Positions 1 through 6,475 of a stretch of 8,561 nucleotides of DNA are shown one piece after another. The notes under the pieces were generated by a model that saw only the letters and a program-made list of their open reading frames with translations, was not told where the DNA came from and did not search any database. The DNA lies in the NCBI GenBank assembly GCA_027858355.1, contig JAQICW010000480.1, positions 1-8,561 of the forward strand, read 5' to 3'. The position numbers and the translations under genes were made by a program. Position 1 is the stretch's first letter. Each line of letters begins with the position of its first letter. The stretch is from Desulfobacula sp. (GTDB lineage Bacteria; Desulfobacterota; Desulfobacteria; Desulfobacterales; Desulfobacteraceae).

Positions 1-4
1 GTAC

Positions 5-29
5 AATAATACTGATGAGGCGTATTATT
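5..29. repeat. Perfect 8-bp inverted repeat upstream of kinase-like gene
   Basis: AATAATAC (5-12) and GTATTATT (22-29) are exact reverse complements around a 9-base spacer. The arms are AT-rich and there is no GC-rich stem plus immediate T-run, so it is not a convincing terminator. It could be an operator half-site pair or chance. It lies about 50 bases upstream of the candidate -10 box. Confidence 0.35.
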
Positions 30-80
30 TATTAGAATTTTCATCATATTTTTTTGGACACTGCTAATGAGCCCCATGGA

Positions 81-86
81 TATAAT
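81..86 (+). promoter_or_regulatory. Candidate -10 box for the kinase-like gene
   Basis: A perfect TATAAT lies 24 bases before the ATG, which would give a short leader of about 18 bases carrying the ribosome site. The only -35-like hexamer nearby, TTGGAC at 54-59, is 21 bases away, longer than the usual 16-18, so the promoter is plausible but not established in this AT-rich stretch. Confidence 0.35.
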
Positions 87-100
87 TTATTAAATTTAAA

Positions 101-106
101 AAGGAG
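101..106 (+). promoter_or_regulatory. Ribosome binding site fixing the start at 111
   Basis: AAGGAG lies four bases before the ATG at 111. It decides between this start and the upstream in-frame TTG at 54, which has only a T-run in front of it. Confidence 0.75.
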
Positions 107-110
107 ACGT

Positions 111-947
111 ATGCCTATAATAACAATTTCTCGAGGTTCTTACAGCCGGGGAAAAGAGGTTGCGGAAAAACTGGCCCAACGACTGGGGTATGAATGCCTT
201 TCCCGAGATCATCTTCTGGAAGCTTCCAATGAGTTCAACATTCCAGAGATAAAGCTTATCAGAGCACTTCATGATGCCCCCACTGTCCTTGAACGATTCA
301 GTCATGGTAAAGAACGATATGTTGCATTCCTTCGTTCTTCTCTGCTTCATTACATGTGCAAAGACAATGTCGTGTATCACGGCCTGGCAGGTCACTATTT
401 CCTCCCGGATATTTCCCATGTTCTCAAAGTCAGAATCCTCGCCAATATCGAGGACCGGGTTAAAGAAGAGATGCACCGGGAAAATATTCCAGAAGAAAAG
501 GCCCGGTACATCCTGAAAAAAGACGATGAAGAACGTCGTAAATGGGGCATCAAAGTTTATGGGGTGGATACGCTGGACAGCAAGTTGTATGATATAGTGC
601 TTCACATTAGCACAATGACAGTGGATGATGCCGTGGACATCCTGTACGAAACTATTCGGAAAACAGCTTTTCAGACCACACCGGAATCCCAAAAAAAACT
701 TGAAGATCTGGCCTTGGCCGCTAAGGTTCAAACTGCTTTGATGCATCTTGTTCCCAAGGTAAAGGTAACGGCTAATTCCGGATTGGTTTTCATTGGTAAC
801 ATTGAAAAAAAGGAACTCGTCGGGGCTGATAAGATCACTATGTTACAAAAGATTGCCAGAGATGTTGAGGGTGTCAGGGAGGTTCATATGCATCTGATTC
901 CGGTGAAAGAGAAGCCTGATCACATCAATCCGTTCTACAATATGTGA
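111..947 (+). CDS. Cytidylate-kinase-like protein with C-terminal BON domain
   Basis: A 278-residue soluble protein. Residues 1 to about 185 resemble the cytidylate kinase-like family: ISRGSYSRGKEVAEKLAQRLG (split as ISRGSYSRGK, residues 6-15, then EVAEKLAQRLG) is the nucleotide-binding loop, followed by SRDHLLEAS (31-39) and a charged lid-like stretch around 113-147 (EDRVKEEM, KKDDEERRKWG). Residues about 195-265 look like a BON domain: alternating V/L strands around KVKVTANSGLVFIGNIE, then ARDVEGVREVHMHLIPV, a fold usually linked to phospholipid or small-ligand binding. The loop reads GxxxxGKE, so the Ser/Thr that normally follows the Lys is a Glu; real NMP kinase activity is uncertain. I chose the ATG at 111 because AAGGAG lies four bases upstream; an in-frame TTG at 54 would add 19 non-conserved residues with no ribosome site. 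It is convergent with the hyf operon and probably unrelated to it. Family assignment is fairly sure; substrate and role are unknown. Confidence 0.8.
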   Translation: MPIITISRGSYSRGKEVAEKLAQRLGYECLSRDHLLEASNEFNIPEIKLIRALHDAPTVLERFSHGKERYVAFLRSSLLHYMCKDNVVYHGLAGHYFLPDISHVLKVRILANIEDRVKEEMHRENIPEEKARYILKKDDEERRKWGIKVYGVDTLDSKLYDIVLHISTMTVDDAVDILYETIRKTAFQTTPESQKKLEDLALAAKVQTALMHLVPKVKVTANSGLVFIGNIEKKELVGADKITMLQKIARDVEGVREVHMHLIPVKEKPDHINPFYNM

Positions 948-964
948 TCAATCGCTGAACCGCA

Positions 965-997
965 GGGCAAGTCATGGGAATTGTCTTTTGTTTTTAT
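965..997 (+). terminator. Weak candidate terminator after the kinase-like gene
   Basis: GGGCAA (965-970) can pair with TTGTCT (981-986) using two G-U pairs, and a T-rich run follows to 997 (TTTTG then TTTTTATT). It sits 17 bases after the stop codon in the convergent gap 948-1107. The stem is short and the loop is 10 bases, so this is tentative. I found no good hairpin plus T-run on the opposite strand to end the hyf operon within the gap. Confidence 0.25.
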
Positions 998-1107
998 TAG
1001 GAAGTATTCCAACACAATACCACACAAACATTAAAGCAGAAGTTAATCCATAGAATTCCATATAGTATTAAAAGAAAAAGGATAATTTTTATGGTCTGTT
1101 TTGGGCA

Positions 1108-1851
1108 TTATTTAAAAAATGTCAGCAGGGCATGAAGATTTGTCAGCGGATGCGGCGGGCAACCGGGTATAAACAGATCCACAGGCAAAATAGCATCCAG
1201 ACCTTGTGTTATTTCAGGACTTCCCACAAAAGGGCCGCCTGTTATGGTGCAGCTTCCCACTGCAATGACAACCTTTGGATCAGGAATCGCTTCATAGGTC
1301 GTTAACAATGCTGTTTTCATATTTCTGGATACAGGGCCTGTTACAACAATACCATCTGAATGGCGGGGGGATGCCACAAAATTTATACCAAAACGGGCCA
1401 GATCAAAAAACGGGGTTGCCAACACGTTTAGATCTGCTTCGCAGGCATTGCACCCTGCGGCTGACACCTGTCTTAGCTGTAAAGACCGGCCAAATAATTT
1501 TTTAAAATGCTGTTTTGAGTGTTCGGCAAGAGCAGGAAGATCCCCATCAGTCAGCAGATGTTCTTTTTTGGAAGTGGAAATTTCAAAATCTCCTGTGAAC
1601 TTAATAAAGGCCCCTTTGGAGATGCGTGCACATGTGCCGCAGAATACACATCGTCCCATATCAATTTTTTTTAAACCAATATCAATGGCATCTTGAGGGC
1701 AGGCATTTGCACACATTTCCACTATCTTTTGAGAAACATCTTTTTGTATGACGGGTCTTCCACGATACCGTTCAAATACAGCAGGTTTTTCTTTAGGATA
1801 GCTACATGTTCTATAACCCTGTTCAAATCTATTTTTAAGTGTATTGAGCAT
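1108..1851 (-). CDS. hyfI: Fused ferredoxin-like (HyfH/HycF) and NuoB-like (HyfI/HycG) small subunit
   Basis: A 247-residue peripheral-arm subunit made of two parts that are separate proteins in E. coli hydrogenases 3 and 4. Residues 1-95 match the HycF/HyfH start (a C/S-SYP motif, then a YRGRP motif) and a ferredoxin fold. Residues about 120-247 are the NuoB-like small subunit with its four [4Fe-4S] ligands in place: GCNAC (C134, C137), GSC (C201) and PGCP (C231). In the ferredoxin part only C47 and C51-P remain of the first CxxCxxCxxxCP, while the second keeps GRCVFCGTC (C68, C71, C74) but has Ser78 for its last Cys. In a ferredoxin fold C51 pairs with C68/71/74, so one [4Fe-4S] cluster is expected. 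It would pass electrons through the NuoB-like cluster to the HyfG pocket. It is the last gene of the operon, 29 bases after hyfG, with only a weak ribosome site (GAGAG). The NuoB-like domain is short because the usual C-terminal extension is absent. Confidence 0.9.
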   Translation of the reverse strand: MLNTLKNRFEQGYRTCSYPKEKPAVFERYRGRPVIQKDVSQKIVEMCANACPQDAIDIGLKKIDMGRCVFCGTCARISKGAFIKFTGDFEISTSKKEHLLTDGDLPALAEHSKQHFKKLFGRSLQLRQVSAAGCNACEADLNVLATPFFDLARFGINFVASPRHSDGIVVTGPVSRNMKTALLTTYEAIPDPKVVIAVGSCTITGGPFVGSPEITQGLDAILPVDLFIPGCPPHPLTNLHALLTFFK

Positions 1852-1880
1852 TTAAGACTCTCTTTATATTTTCCTTATTG

Positions 1881-3392
1881 TCAAAGATCAAATCCACAAT
1901 AAGAAAGGTTAAAACTTTTATTATTTAAGGGAAAATCCGATATCCCTGTATCCCGCAAAGACATGGCAAGACCGTTCCAGTTATGAAAAGAAGGATCCTT
2001 AACTTTGTATCGAAGTATTTTCCCGTTTTTATCCGTCAACAATGCATGGGATACTTCACCCCGCCATGCTTCATTTATCGTTACCACAAAAGAAGAAGCA
2101 GGCAGGTTATAGTTAACATCCTCCACAATATTTGTTTCAACAGGTGTATCAATTAAAGATTGAATGATTTTAATCGATTGCAATACTTCATCATATCTCA
2201 CTCTTGCACGGGCATATACATCTCCTGATGTTTTTTTGTTTTCAGGAATATCTATCTGCCCATAATGTTCCGTGGGAAAACAGCGTCTAACATCATAGGA
2301 GATACCGCTGGCTCTGCCTGCCGGTCCCACAAGACCTAAGTGTTCTGCATCATTATTGCTAACAATACCGCAGTCTTCAAAACGTGCCCGCACTGTTGAA
2401 GCTGCAAAAAGAAGGTCCAGAACATGTTCCACCTGAGGTTTTAACTCTTTGAGCCGCTCATCAATGGTTTTTCGAATATCATCGGCAAGTGAAAAACGAA
2501 CCCCGCCTGGTCGCACCAATCCTTTTCCAAACCTGTTGCCGCAAATCAGAAGAGACAGATTTAAAAAATCTCCTCGAATACGTCCAAAATAATTGGCCGG
2601 CGGTAAAAATGCCACATCACCGCTTAATGCCCCAAGATCACCTATATGATTTGCAAGTCGTTCCAGTTCCAGAGCAATGCTTCGAATGATTTGAGCGCCT
2701 TTATCCGGTTTAACCTGTGTCAGAGCTTCAACAGCCTGTGCCATACAAAGGCTGTGACCAATAGCTGTATCACCGGCAATACTTTCAGCAAGGATAGGCA
2801 ATCTTTTTGCCTGGACATTATAGAGTAGGTTTTCCACTGCCCTGTGCTGGTAGCCCAGCTGAATTTCCAGATGGAGTACCCGTTCACCAATGCAGTTAAA
2901 CCGAAAATGGCCGGGCTCTATTACACCTGCATGAACAGGCCCCACAGCAACTTCATGAATTTCATCGCCTTTGACCTGGTAATAGTCATAATTGCCCGGG
3001 ATATCTTCTTTATAATCATTGCCAAAAACATCAGGCATTTTTTCTCTATAATTTGGATGATACCTGACCATTTTCAACCAGGGATGACCTTCAGGCTTTA
3101 TACCAAATTGTTCTGCAATCTCTCTTTCAAACATATGAAATGGCTCGCAGGTTTGACTAAAGGAAGGATATACGTCCGGTGCATCACAGCCTGCTATCAA
3201 AAGCTTGTCAGTTCTCAATACAGCCAAAAGTTTAATGGTTGAACCATCCTGATAGCCGAAATACTGAACAACTTTTCCGCCTTCATTTACAATGCCCATG
3301 GCATTTTTTTGGAATTCATCAAAACCAAGATGAGGAATCTGTTCTCTTGCCAGCTTTTCACCATTTGAAATTTCTATAAAAGCAGTTGTCAT
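1881..3392 (-). CDS. hyfG: HyfG/HycE-like large subunit (NuoC-NuoD fusion) lacking Ni-Fe ligands
   Basis: A 503-residue peripheral-arm subunit. Residues 1 to about 130 are a NuoC-like 30-kDa domain (FEREIAEQFGIKPEGHPWL, 88-106). About 145-503 is the NuoD/hydrogenase large-subunit domain, beginning GPVHAGVIEPGHFRF (151-165). Family knowledge: hydrogenases of this group bind Ni-Fe through an RxCGxC motif and a C-terminal DPCxxC. Here the first aligns with SIAGDT (204-209; Ala206 and Thr209 replace the cysteines) and the second with NLSYCG (495-500; Ser497 and Gly500 replace them, with a lone Cys499 one residue out of register). No Ni-Fe site can form by the known mode. The protein ends three residues later, so there is no C-terminal peptide for a maturation protease, as in NuoD. 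This places the complex in the Ehr (hydrogenase-related) type. The start overlaps the hyfF stop (ATGA), with GGAGGA five bases upstream, so translational coupling is likely. Electron acceptor or donor unknown. Confidence 0.93.
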   Translation of the reverse strand: MTTAFIEISNGEKLAREQIPHLGFDEFQKNAMGIVNEGGKVVQYFGYQDGSTIKLLAVLRTDKLLIAGCDAPDVYPSFSQTCEPFHMFEREIAEQFGIKPEGHPWLKMVRYHPNYREKMPDVFGNDYKEDIPGNYDYYQVKGDEIHEVAVGPVHAGVIEPGHFRFNCIGERVLHLEIQLGYQHRAVENLLYNVQAKRLPILAESIAGDTAIGHSLCMAQAVEALTQVKPDKGAQIIRSIALELERLANHIGDLGALSGDVAFLPPANYFGRIRGDFLNLSLLICGNRFGKGLVRPGGVRFSLADDIRKTIDERLKELKPQVEHVLDLLFAASTVRARFEDCGIVSNNDAEHLGLVGPAGRASGISYDVRRCFPTEHYGQIDIPENKKTSGDVYARARVRYDEVLQSIKIIQSLIDTPVETNIVEDVNYNLPASSFVVTINEAWRGEVSHALLTDKNGKILRYKVKDPSFHNWNGLAMSLRDTGISDFPLNNKSFNLSYCGFDL

Positions 3393-4819
3393 TTGAGTCC
3401 TCCGCCAATGGCAGTCACTGCATCAATTATTGTTTGATATAATGTATCCGGCATATAGAAACATAATATCAGGGATGTTAAGAGTAATATATATTGAGGC
3501 CAGACCAGGCTTGCCTTTTCTTTTAGGCCAATAGTTTTTGTAGAATCTGAATCATTAAAGGAAATTTTCATGACCTGATTGGCAAATCCTGCAAAAATGA
3601 CACAAAGGCTTAAAATAAAAATACCTGCTGCGACATAGTGGCCTGTTTTGAATGCCCCAACAATGATAAACATTTCCCCGATAAAAATACCAAAGGGTGG
3701 AAATCCTGAAATACCTGCAAACCCGGCGAAAAAAGCCACAAAGGTTTTAGGCATGCGGCTGACCATATCTCCTGTATTTTTAATGAATCTGTCGCCATAC
3801 CCCAGTAAAATATTCCCTGATGACAAAAACAGGGAAGATTTGATCAAGCTATGGTGGATCATGCAGATCATCGCCCCATATGCTGCGATACCCCCGATAC
3901 CTGTTCCAACTGCTATGATTCCCATGTTCTCGATACTGGAATAGGCGAGCATTCTTTTATATTCGTTTTGTTTTAGGATAAATGTTGCTGCTGCCAGGAT
4001 AGACATCAAACCAAAAGCGATGAGAATCGTACCTGAAAAATCATTTAACCCTGCTGCATGCATAATTTTATTGGTTTTAAATATACCCAGGTATGCACAA
4101 TTTAAAAGTACACCGGATAATAGTGCTGAAGCTGGGCTGGGCGCTTCGCTATGGGCGTCGGGAAGCCAGGTGTGCATGGGTGCAAGACCCATTTTCGTCC
4201 CATATCCAACCAATATGAATACAAATCCTGCTTTTAACCACATGGGATCCAGTTGTTTTGCTACCATTGTAAGTGCTGAAAAAGACAGGGGCGCATCAAC
4301 CTTACCAATGTCCATGGCAAGTGTAATAAAAACTGATCCAAGAAGTGCCATGGCAATACCAACGGAACATATTAGTATATATTTCCAGGTTGCTTCAAGG
4401 GATGCAGCAGATCTATGGGTATAAATAAGAGGCGCACTGGCAAGTGTTGTGGCTTCAATAGCTATCCACATTACCATGATATGATCTGATAAGGTTACCA
4501 TTGTCATGGTTGATAAAAACAAGAGCATAAACCCTGTAAATATATTTTCTTTTTGAATTTCACTTTCTTTAAGATACGCTATCGTATAGATGGAAATCAG
4601 AAAGAACAAAAGTGAAATAACTAAAAGAGATAACAGACCTTCAGGTGTCACAGCAAAATAATTATTAAAAATTGCTTCAGGTCTATTTTTCCAAAGAAGT
4701 AGTGAAAGAAAAAGATGAACCGCTCCAGTACCTACTAAAAGCCGGCGACCCATCGCTTTTGGAATAAAAAAAGCAATAATGCCTGTTATGAAAGGAGCCA
4801 GAAAGACGATTTCTACCAT
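3389..4819 (-). CDS. hyfF: HyfF-like antiporter-type proton-translocating membrane subunit
   Basis: A 476-residue, almost entirely hydrophobic protein of the NuoL/M/N-MrpA/D superfamily, with roughly 13-14 membrane segments. It would conduct H+ or Na+ across the cytoplasmic membrane. Family residues visible: Glu122 (WIAIEATTLASAPLI, helix 5), Lys209 (GYGTKMGLAPMHTWLPDAH, helix 7), then SEAPSPASALLSGV, the YKRMLAYSSIENMG helix (287-300), HHSLIKSSLF (322-331) and GFPPFGIFIGEMF (372-384). In the helix 8 position where HyfB has Lys248, this protein has Asn240; HyfF proteins commonly read SGVLLN there, so this is a family trait rather than a defect. It is shorter than E. coli HyfF. The start lies 10 bases after the hyfE stop with a modest AAGGAATAGG upstream, and its stop overlaps hyfG. 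HyfB/HyfD/MrpD are the nearest alternatives; the position between hyfE and hyfG and the sequence signature favour HyfF. Confidence 0.9.
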   Translation of the reverse strand: MVEIVFLAPFITGIIAFFIPKAMGRRLLVGTGAVHLFLSLLLWKNRPEAIFNNYFAVTPEGLLSLLVISLLFFLISIYTIAYLKESEIQKENIFTGFMLLFLSTMTMVTLSDHIMVMWIAIEATTLASAPLIYTHRSAASLEATWKYILICSVGIAMALLGSVFITLAMDIGKVDAPLSFSALTMVAKQLDPMWLKAGFVFILVGYGTKMGLAPMHTWLPDAHSEAPSPASALLSGVLLNCAYLGIFKTNKIMHAAGLNDFSGTILIAFGLMSILAAATFILKQNEYKRMLAYSSIENMGIIAVGTGIGGIAAYGAMICMIHHSLIKSSLFLSSGNILLGYGDRFIKNTGDMVSRMPKTFVAFFAGFAGISGFPPFGIFIGEMFIIVGAFKTGHYVAAGIFILSLCVIFAGFANQVMKISFNDSDSTKTIGLKEKASLVWPQYILLLTSLILCFYMPDTLYQTIIDAVTAIGGGLK

Positions 4820-4829
4820 AAAATAATAC

Positions 4830-5474
4830 CTATTCCTTTAAAGTTCTCAAGTTAGCTGTATCAACGTCATCAAAGGTTTGTTTGATATTTTGAAGTATAA
4901 TGGCCATTATCATAACGCCCGCAAGTATATCCAGTAAAATTCCGAATTCAACAATATGTCGGGCACGAATTGAAATTGTTGTTCCAACAAGATAGATACC
5001 ATTTTCCATCATTATATAACCCAATACCATGGCTATGGCATTTCTTCTGGCAATCAAAAGGAACATTCCGGTTGCCAGAAGCGCTATGGCGACAGGAAAC
5101 AAAAGTTTATAGTCACTGATGGAAGGAATATTCAATTGTTTGCTGATATATGTTGCTGCAACGATTAATCCTAGACCGCATAGTATAGAGGCGTGAAAAC
5201 CTATAATGGGTTCCACCTCTCTTTTTATGTCCACCTTTTTTATAGCCACATAAATGCTCATAGGAATAATAATTCCTCTGATTATTAAAGTTGCAAAGGT
5301 AAAGACCATTCCACCGGCATTCATATCGTGACCAATAAAAAAAGGAACTATGGAAACTACAATTCCCTGGAAAGCGATCACCTTTATCAATCCGGGGAGC
5401 CGGCTTGCGCCAAAGGCAAATAAAACAGAGAGCAGTACAAGTGATAAAATTGTATCAACCGGATGTAGTATCAT
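4830..5474 (-). CDS. hyfE: HyfE-like small membrane subunit (NuoJ/NuoK-related)
   Basis: A 214-residue protein, close to the length of E. coli HyfE (about 216), with about six or seven membrane segments. The C-terminal half resembles NuoK/MrpC: GYIMMENGIYLVG (152-164) carries a membrane Glu157, and FGILLDILAGVMIM (177-190) carries Asp182, the positions where the NuoK family keeps acidic residues of the ion path. The N-terminal half is less conserved, with basic Arg25 and Arg66 and a charged loop (KKVDIKREVEP, 79-89). The subunit probably connects the NuoH-like HyfC to the antiporter-like subunits. The ATG overlaps the hyfC stop as ATGA, with GGAG eight bases upstream, so the two are likely translated in a coupled way. 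Assignment rests on the motif, length and the order hyfB-C-E-F-G. Confidence 0.88.
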   Translation of the reverse strand: MILHPVDTILSLVLLSVLFAFGASRLPGLIKVIAFQGIVVSIVPFFIGHDMNAGGMVFTFATLIIRGIIIPMSIYVAIKKVDIKREVEPIIGFHASILCGLGLIVAATYISKQLNIPSISDYKLLFPVAIALLATGMFLLIARRNAIAMVLGYIMMENGIYLVGTTISIRARHIVEFGILLDILAGVMIMAIILQNIKQTFDDVDTANLRTLKE

Positions 5475-6391
5475 TTGATAAACTCCAAAGTGATAATGGT
5501 TGCAAAAAAGGCCAGTGCAAATGATGTCAGGACAAATTGTGGAACTTTATCCATTCTATAGCGGGCAATGACGGATTCAGTCACACCCACAGCCACATAT
5601 ACTATGATAAGCCCTGCGATAAAAACAAAAAAACCAATTGCTGAAAACCCGAAATCAAAAGGGAAAATCAGCCTTGAAACTATTGTTGAATAGAAAAAAA
5701 GCTTACAAAATGATCCCAGTTCAATGAGTCCAAAATCAGGTCCGCTATGATCTAAAACCATGACTTCATGAATCATGGTCAGCTCCAGATGTGTGGCAGG
5801 ATCATCAACAGGAACCCTTGAATTTTCCGTCAGTAGAATAATAAAAAACGCAATCACTACAAATAATAATGGCGCACCCGTCAAATTCCACAACCCAATC
5901 GTGTTCCCACCTGCAAAATAAGCCGATAGTTGAAGCTCACCTGTTAATCTATAAAAAAAGATCAAAATCATAAAGGTTGTGGCTTCACATAAAATCGGGA
6001 AATAGGCTTCCCTTGCAGCACCCATACCTTCAAATGGAGACGCAGTATCCAGGGCAGCGGCAATTACGAAAAATCGGCCAAGACCCATGAGATATAAAAT
6101 AAAAAGGATATCTCCGTTAAAAGAAAAAATCGGATCATGTCCGGCTATGGGCAGAAACATAAGTACGACTAAGGCAGTTCCCAATGAAATGATTGGTCCC
6201 AACTTAAACATTACAGTGGTACTGGTACTATAAACCGATCCTTTTTTAAAAAGCTTGATCAAGGTATAGTAATTAATCAGAAGGGGTGGCCCCTTTTTCC
6301 CCCCGAAAAAAGCCTTTACTTTAAGTATAACCCCTGAGAAAAAAGGCGCCACCAAAACTGCAAAAAGCCAAAGAGTAATGGATTCAATCAT
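5471..6391 (-). CDS. hyfC: HyfC-like connector subunit (NuoH family)
   Basis: A 306-residue membrane protein of the NuoH/HyfC/EchB family, about eight membrane segments, which links the peripheral arm to the ion-pumping subunits. Diagnostic motifs: GGKKGPPLLINYYTLIKLFKK (split GGKKGPPLL, 30-38, and YYTLIKLFKK, 41-50), ASPFEGMGAAREAYFP (117-132) and the loop ENSRVPVDDP (189-198) followed by THLELTMIHE (200-209), with Glu189, Asp196, Asp197, Glu203 and Glu209 as the acidic residues of the coupling channel. I start it at the ATG at 6391 because GGGAAG lies five bases upstream and the next residues (IESITLW...) begin a membrane helix. A TTG at 6418 would add nine residues, has no ribosome site, and lies at the edge of a predicted stem-loop. 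The stop overlaps hyfE. Often annotated as NADH-quinone oxidoreductase subunit H, but the operon makes HyfC the better name. Confidence 0.92.
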   Translation of the reverse strand: MIESITLWLFAVLVAPFFSGVILKVKAFFGGKKGPPLLINYYTLIKLFKKGSVYSTSTTVMFKLGPIISLGTALVVLMFLPIAGHDPIFSFNGDILFILYLMGLGRFFVIAAALDTASPFEGMGAAREAYFPILCEATTFMILIFFYRLTGELQLSAYFAGGNTIGLWNLTGAPLLFVVIAFFIILLTENSRVPVDDPATHLELTMIHEVMVLDHSGPDFGLIELGSFCKLFFYSTIVSRLIFPFDFGFSAIGFFVFIAGLIIVYVAVGVTESVIARYRMDKVPQFVLTSFALAFFATIITLEFIK

Positions 6392-6396
6392 AAAGT

Positions 6397-6402
6397 CTTC
6401 CC
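6397..6402 (-). promoter_or_regulatory. Ribosome binding site fixing the hyfC start
   Basis: On the minus strand GGGAAG lies five bases before the ATG at 6391. It supports the 306-residue form of HyfC over the TTG start at 6418. Confidence 0.6.
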
Positions 6403-6411
6403 ATTTAATTA

Positions 6412-6470
6412 GGATCAAAAATCATATAAATTGAACAAAAATTGCGTTCAAGTAATTTCATTTGCGATCC
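6412..6470 (-). other. Nested stem-loop in the hyfB-hyfC intercistronic gap
   Basis: The gap after the hyfB stop and before the hyfC ribosome site carries two nested inverted repeats. The outer arms GGATCGCAAAT (6470-6460) and ATTTTTGATCC (6422-6412) match at 9 of 11 positions, one of the two exceptions being a possible G-U pair. The inner arms TTGAAC (6451-6446) and GTTCAA (6436-6431) are perfect with a 9-base loop. In the transcript this would fold from just after hyfB to about 10 bases before the hyfC ribosome site. No T-run follows, so termination is less likely than mRNA processing, stability control or translational separation. Structure is inferred by eye. Confidence 0.45.
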
Positions 6471-6475
6471 TTATT

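Noticed and set aside
54..110. Upstream extension of the kinase-like gene from TTG at 54
   Set aside because: The 19 extra residues are not family-like, and the AAGGAG directly before ATG 111 sets the start there; the region instead holds the candidate -10 box.
96..746. A 216-codon open frame on the minus strand opposite the kinase-like gene
   Set aside because: It lies wholly inside a gene with a good ribosome site and recognisable domains; its translation is Cys/His/Phe-rich, resembles no family I know, and has the look of an antisense shadow.
991..1009. Near-identical short sequence at both ends of the operon (991-1009 and 8531-8549, 17 of 19 matching, centred on GAAGTATTC)
   Set aside because: A match of this size between two places in 8.5 kb of AT-rich DNA is about what chance would give, and no transposase, integrase or target duplication supports mobility.
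1049..1066. Partial palindrome around GAATTC in the convergent gap
   Set aside because: Only the central six bases and a few AT pairs match; there is no stem long enough nor a following T-run for a terminator.
2844..3242. A 132-codon plus-strand frame inside hyfG
   Set aside because: It is antisense to the conserved NuoC-like domain and its junction with the NuoD-like domain, with no recognisable motif or ribosome site.
3925..3965. Similar DNA at 3925-3965 and 7520-7565
   Set aside because: It encodes the same conserved helix (LAYSSxEN) in the paralogous hyfF and hyfB, so it reflects gene-family homology, not a DNA repeat.
6392..6418. TTG start for hyfC at 6418
   Set aside because: It has no ribosome site and lies at the base of the intercistronic stem-loop; ATG 6391 has GGGAAG at good spacing and begins the first membrane helix.
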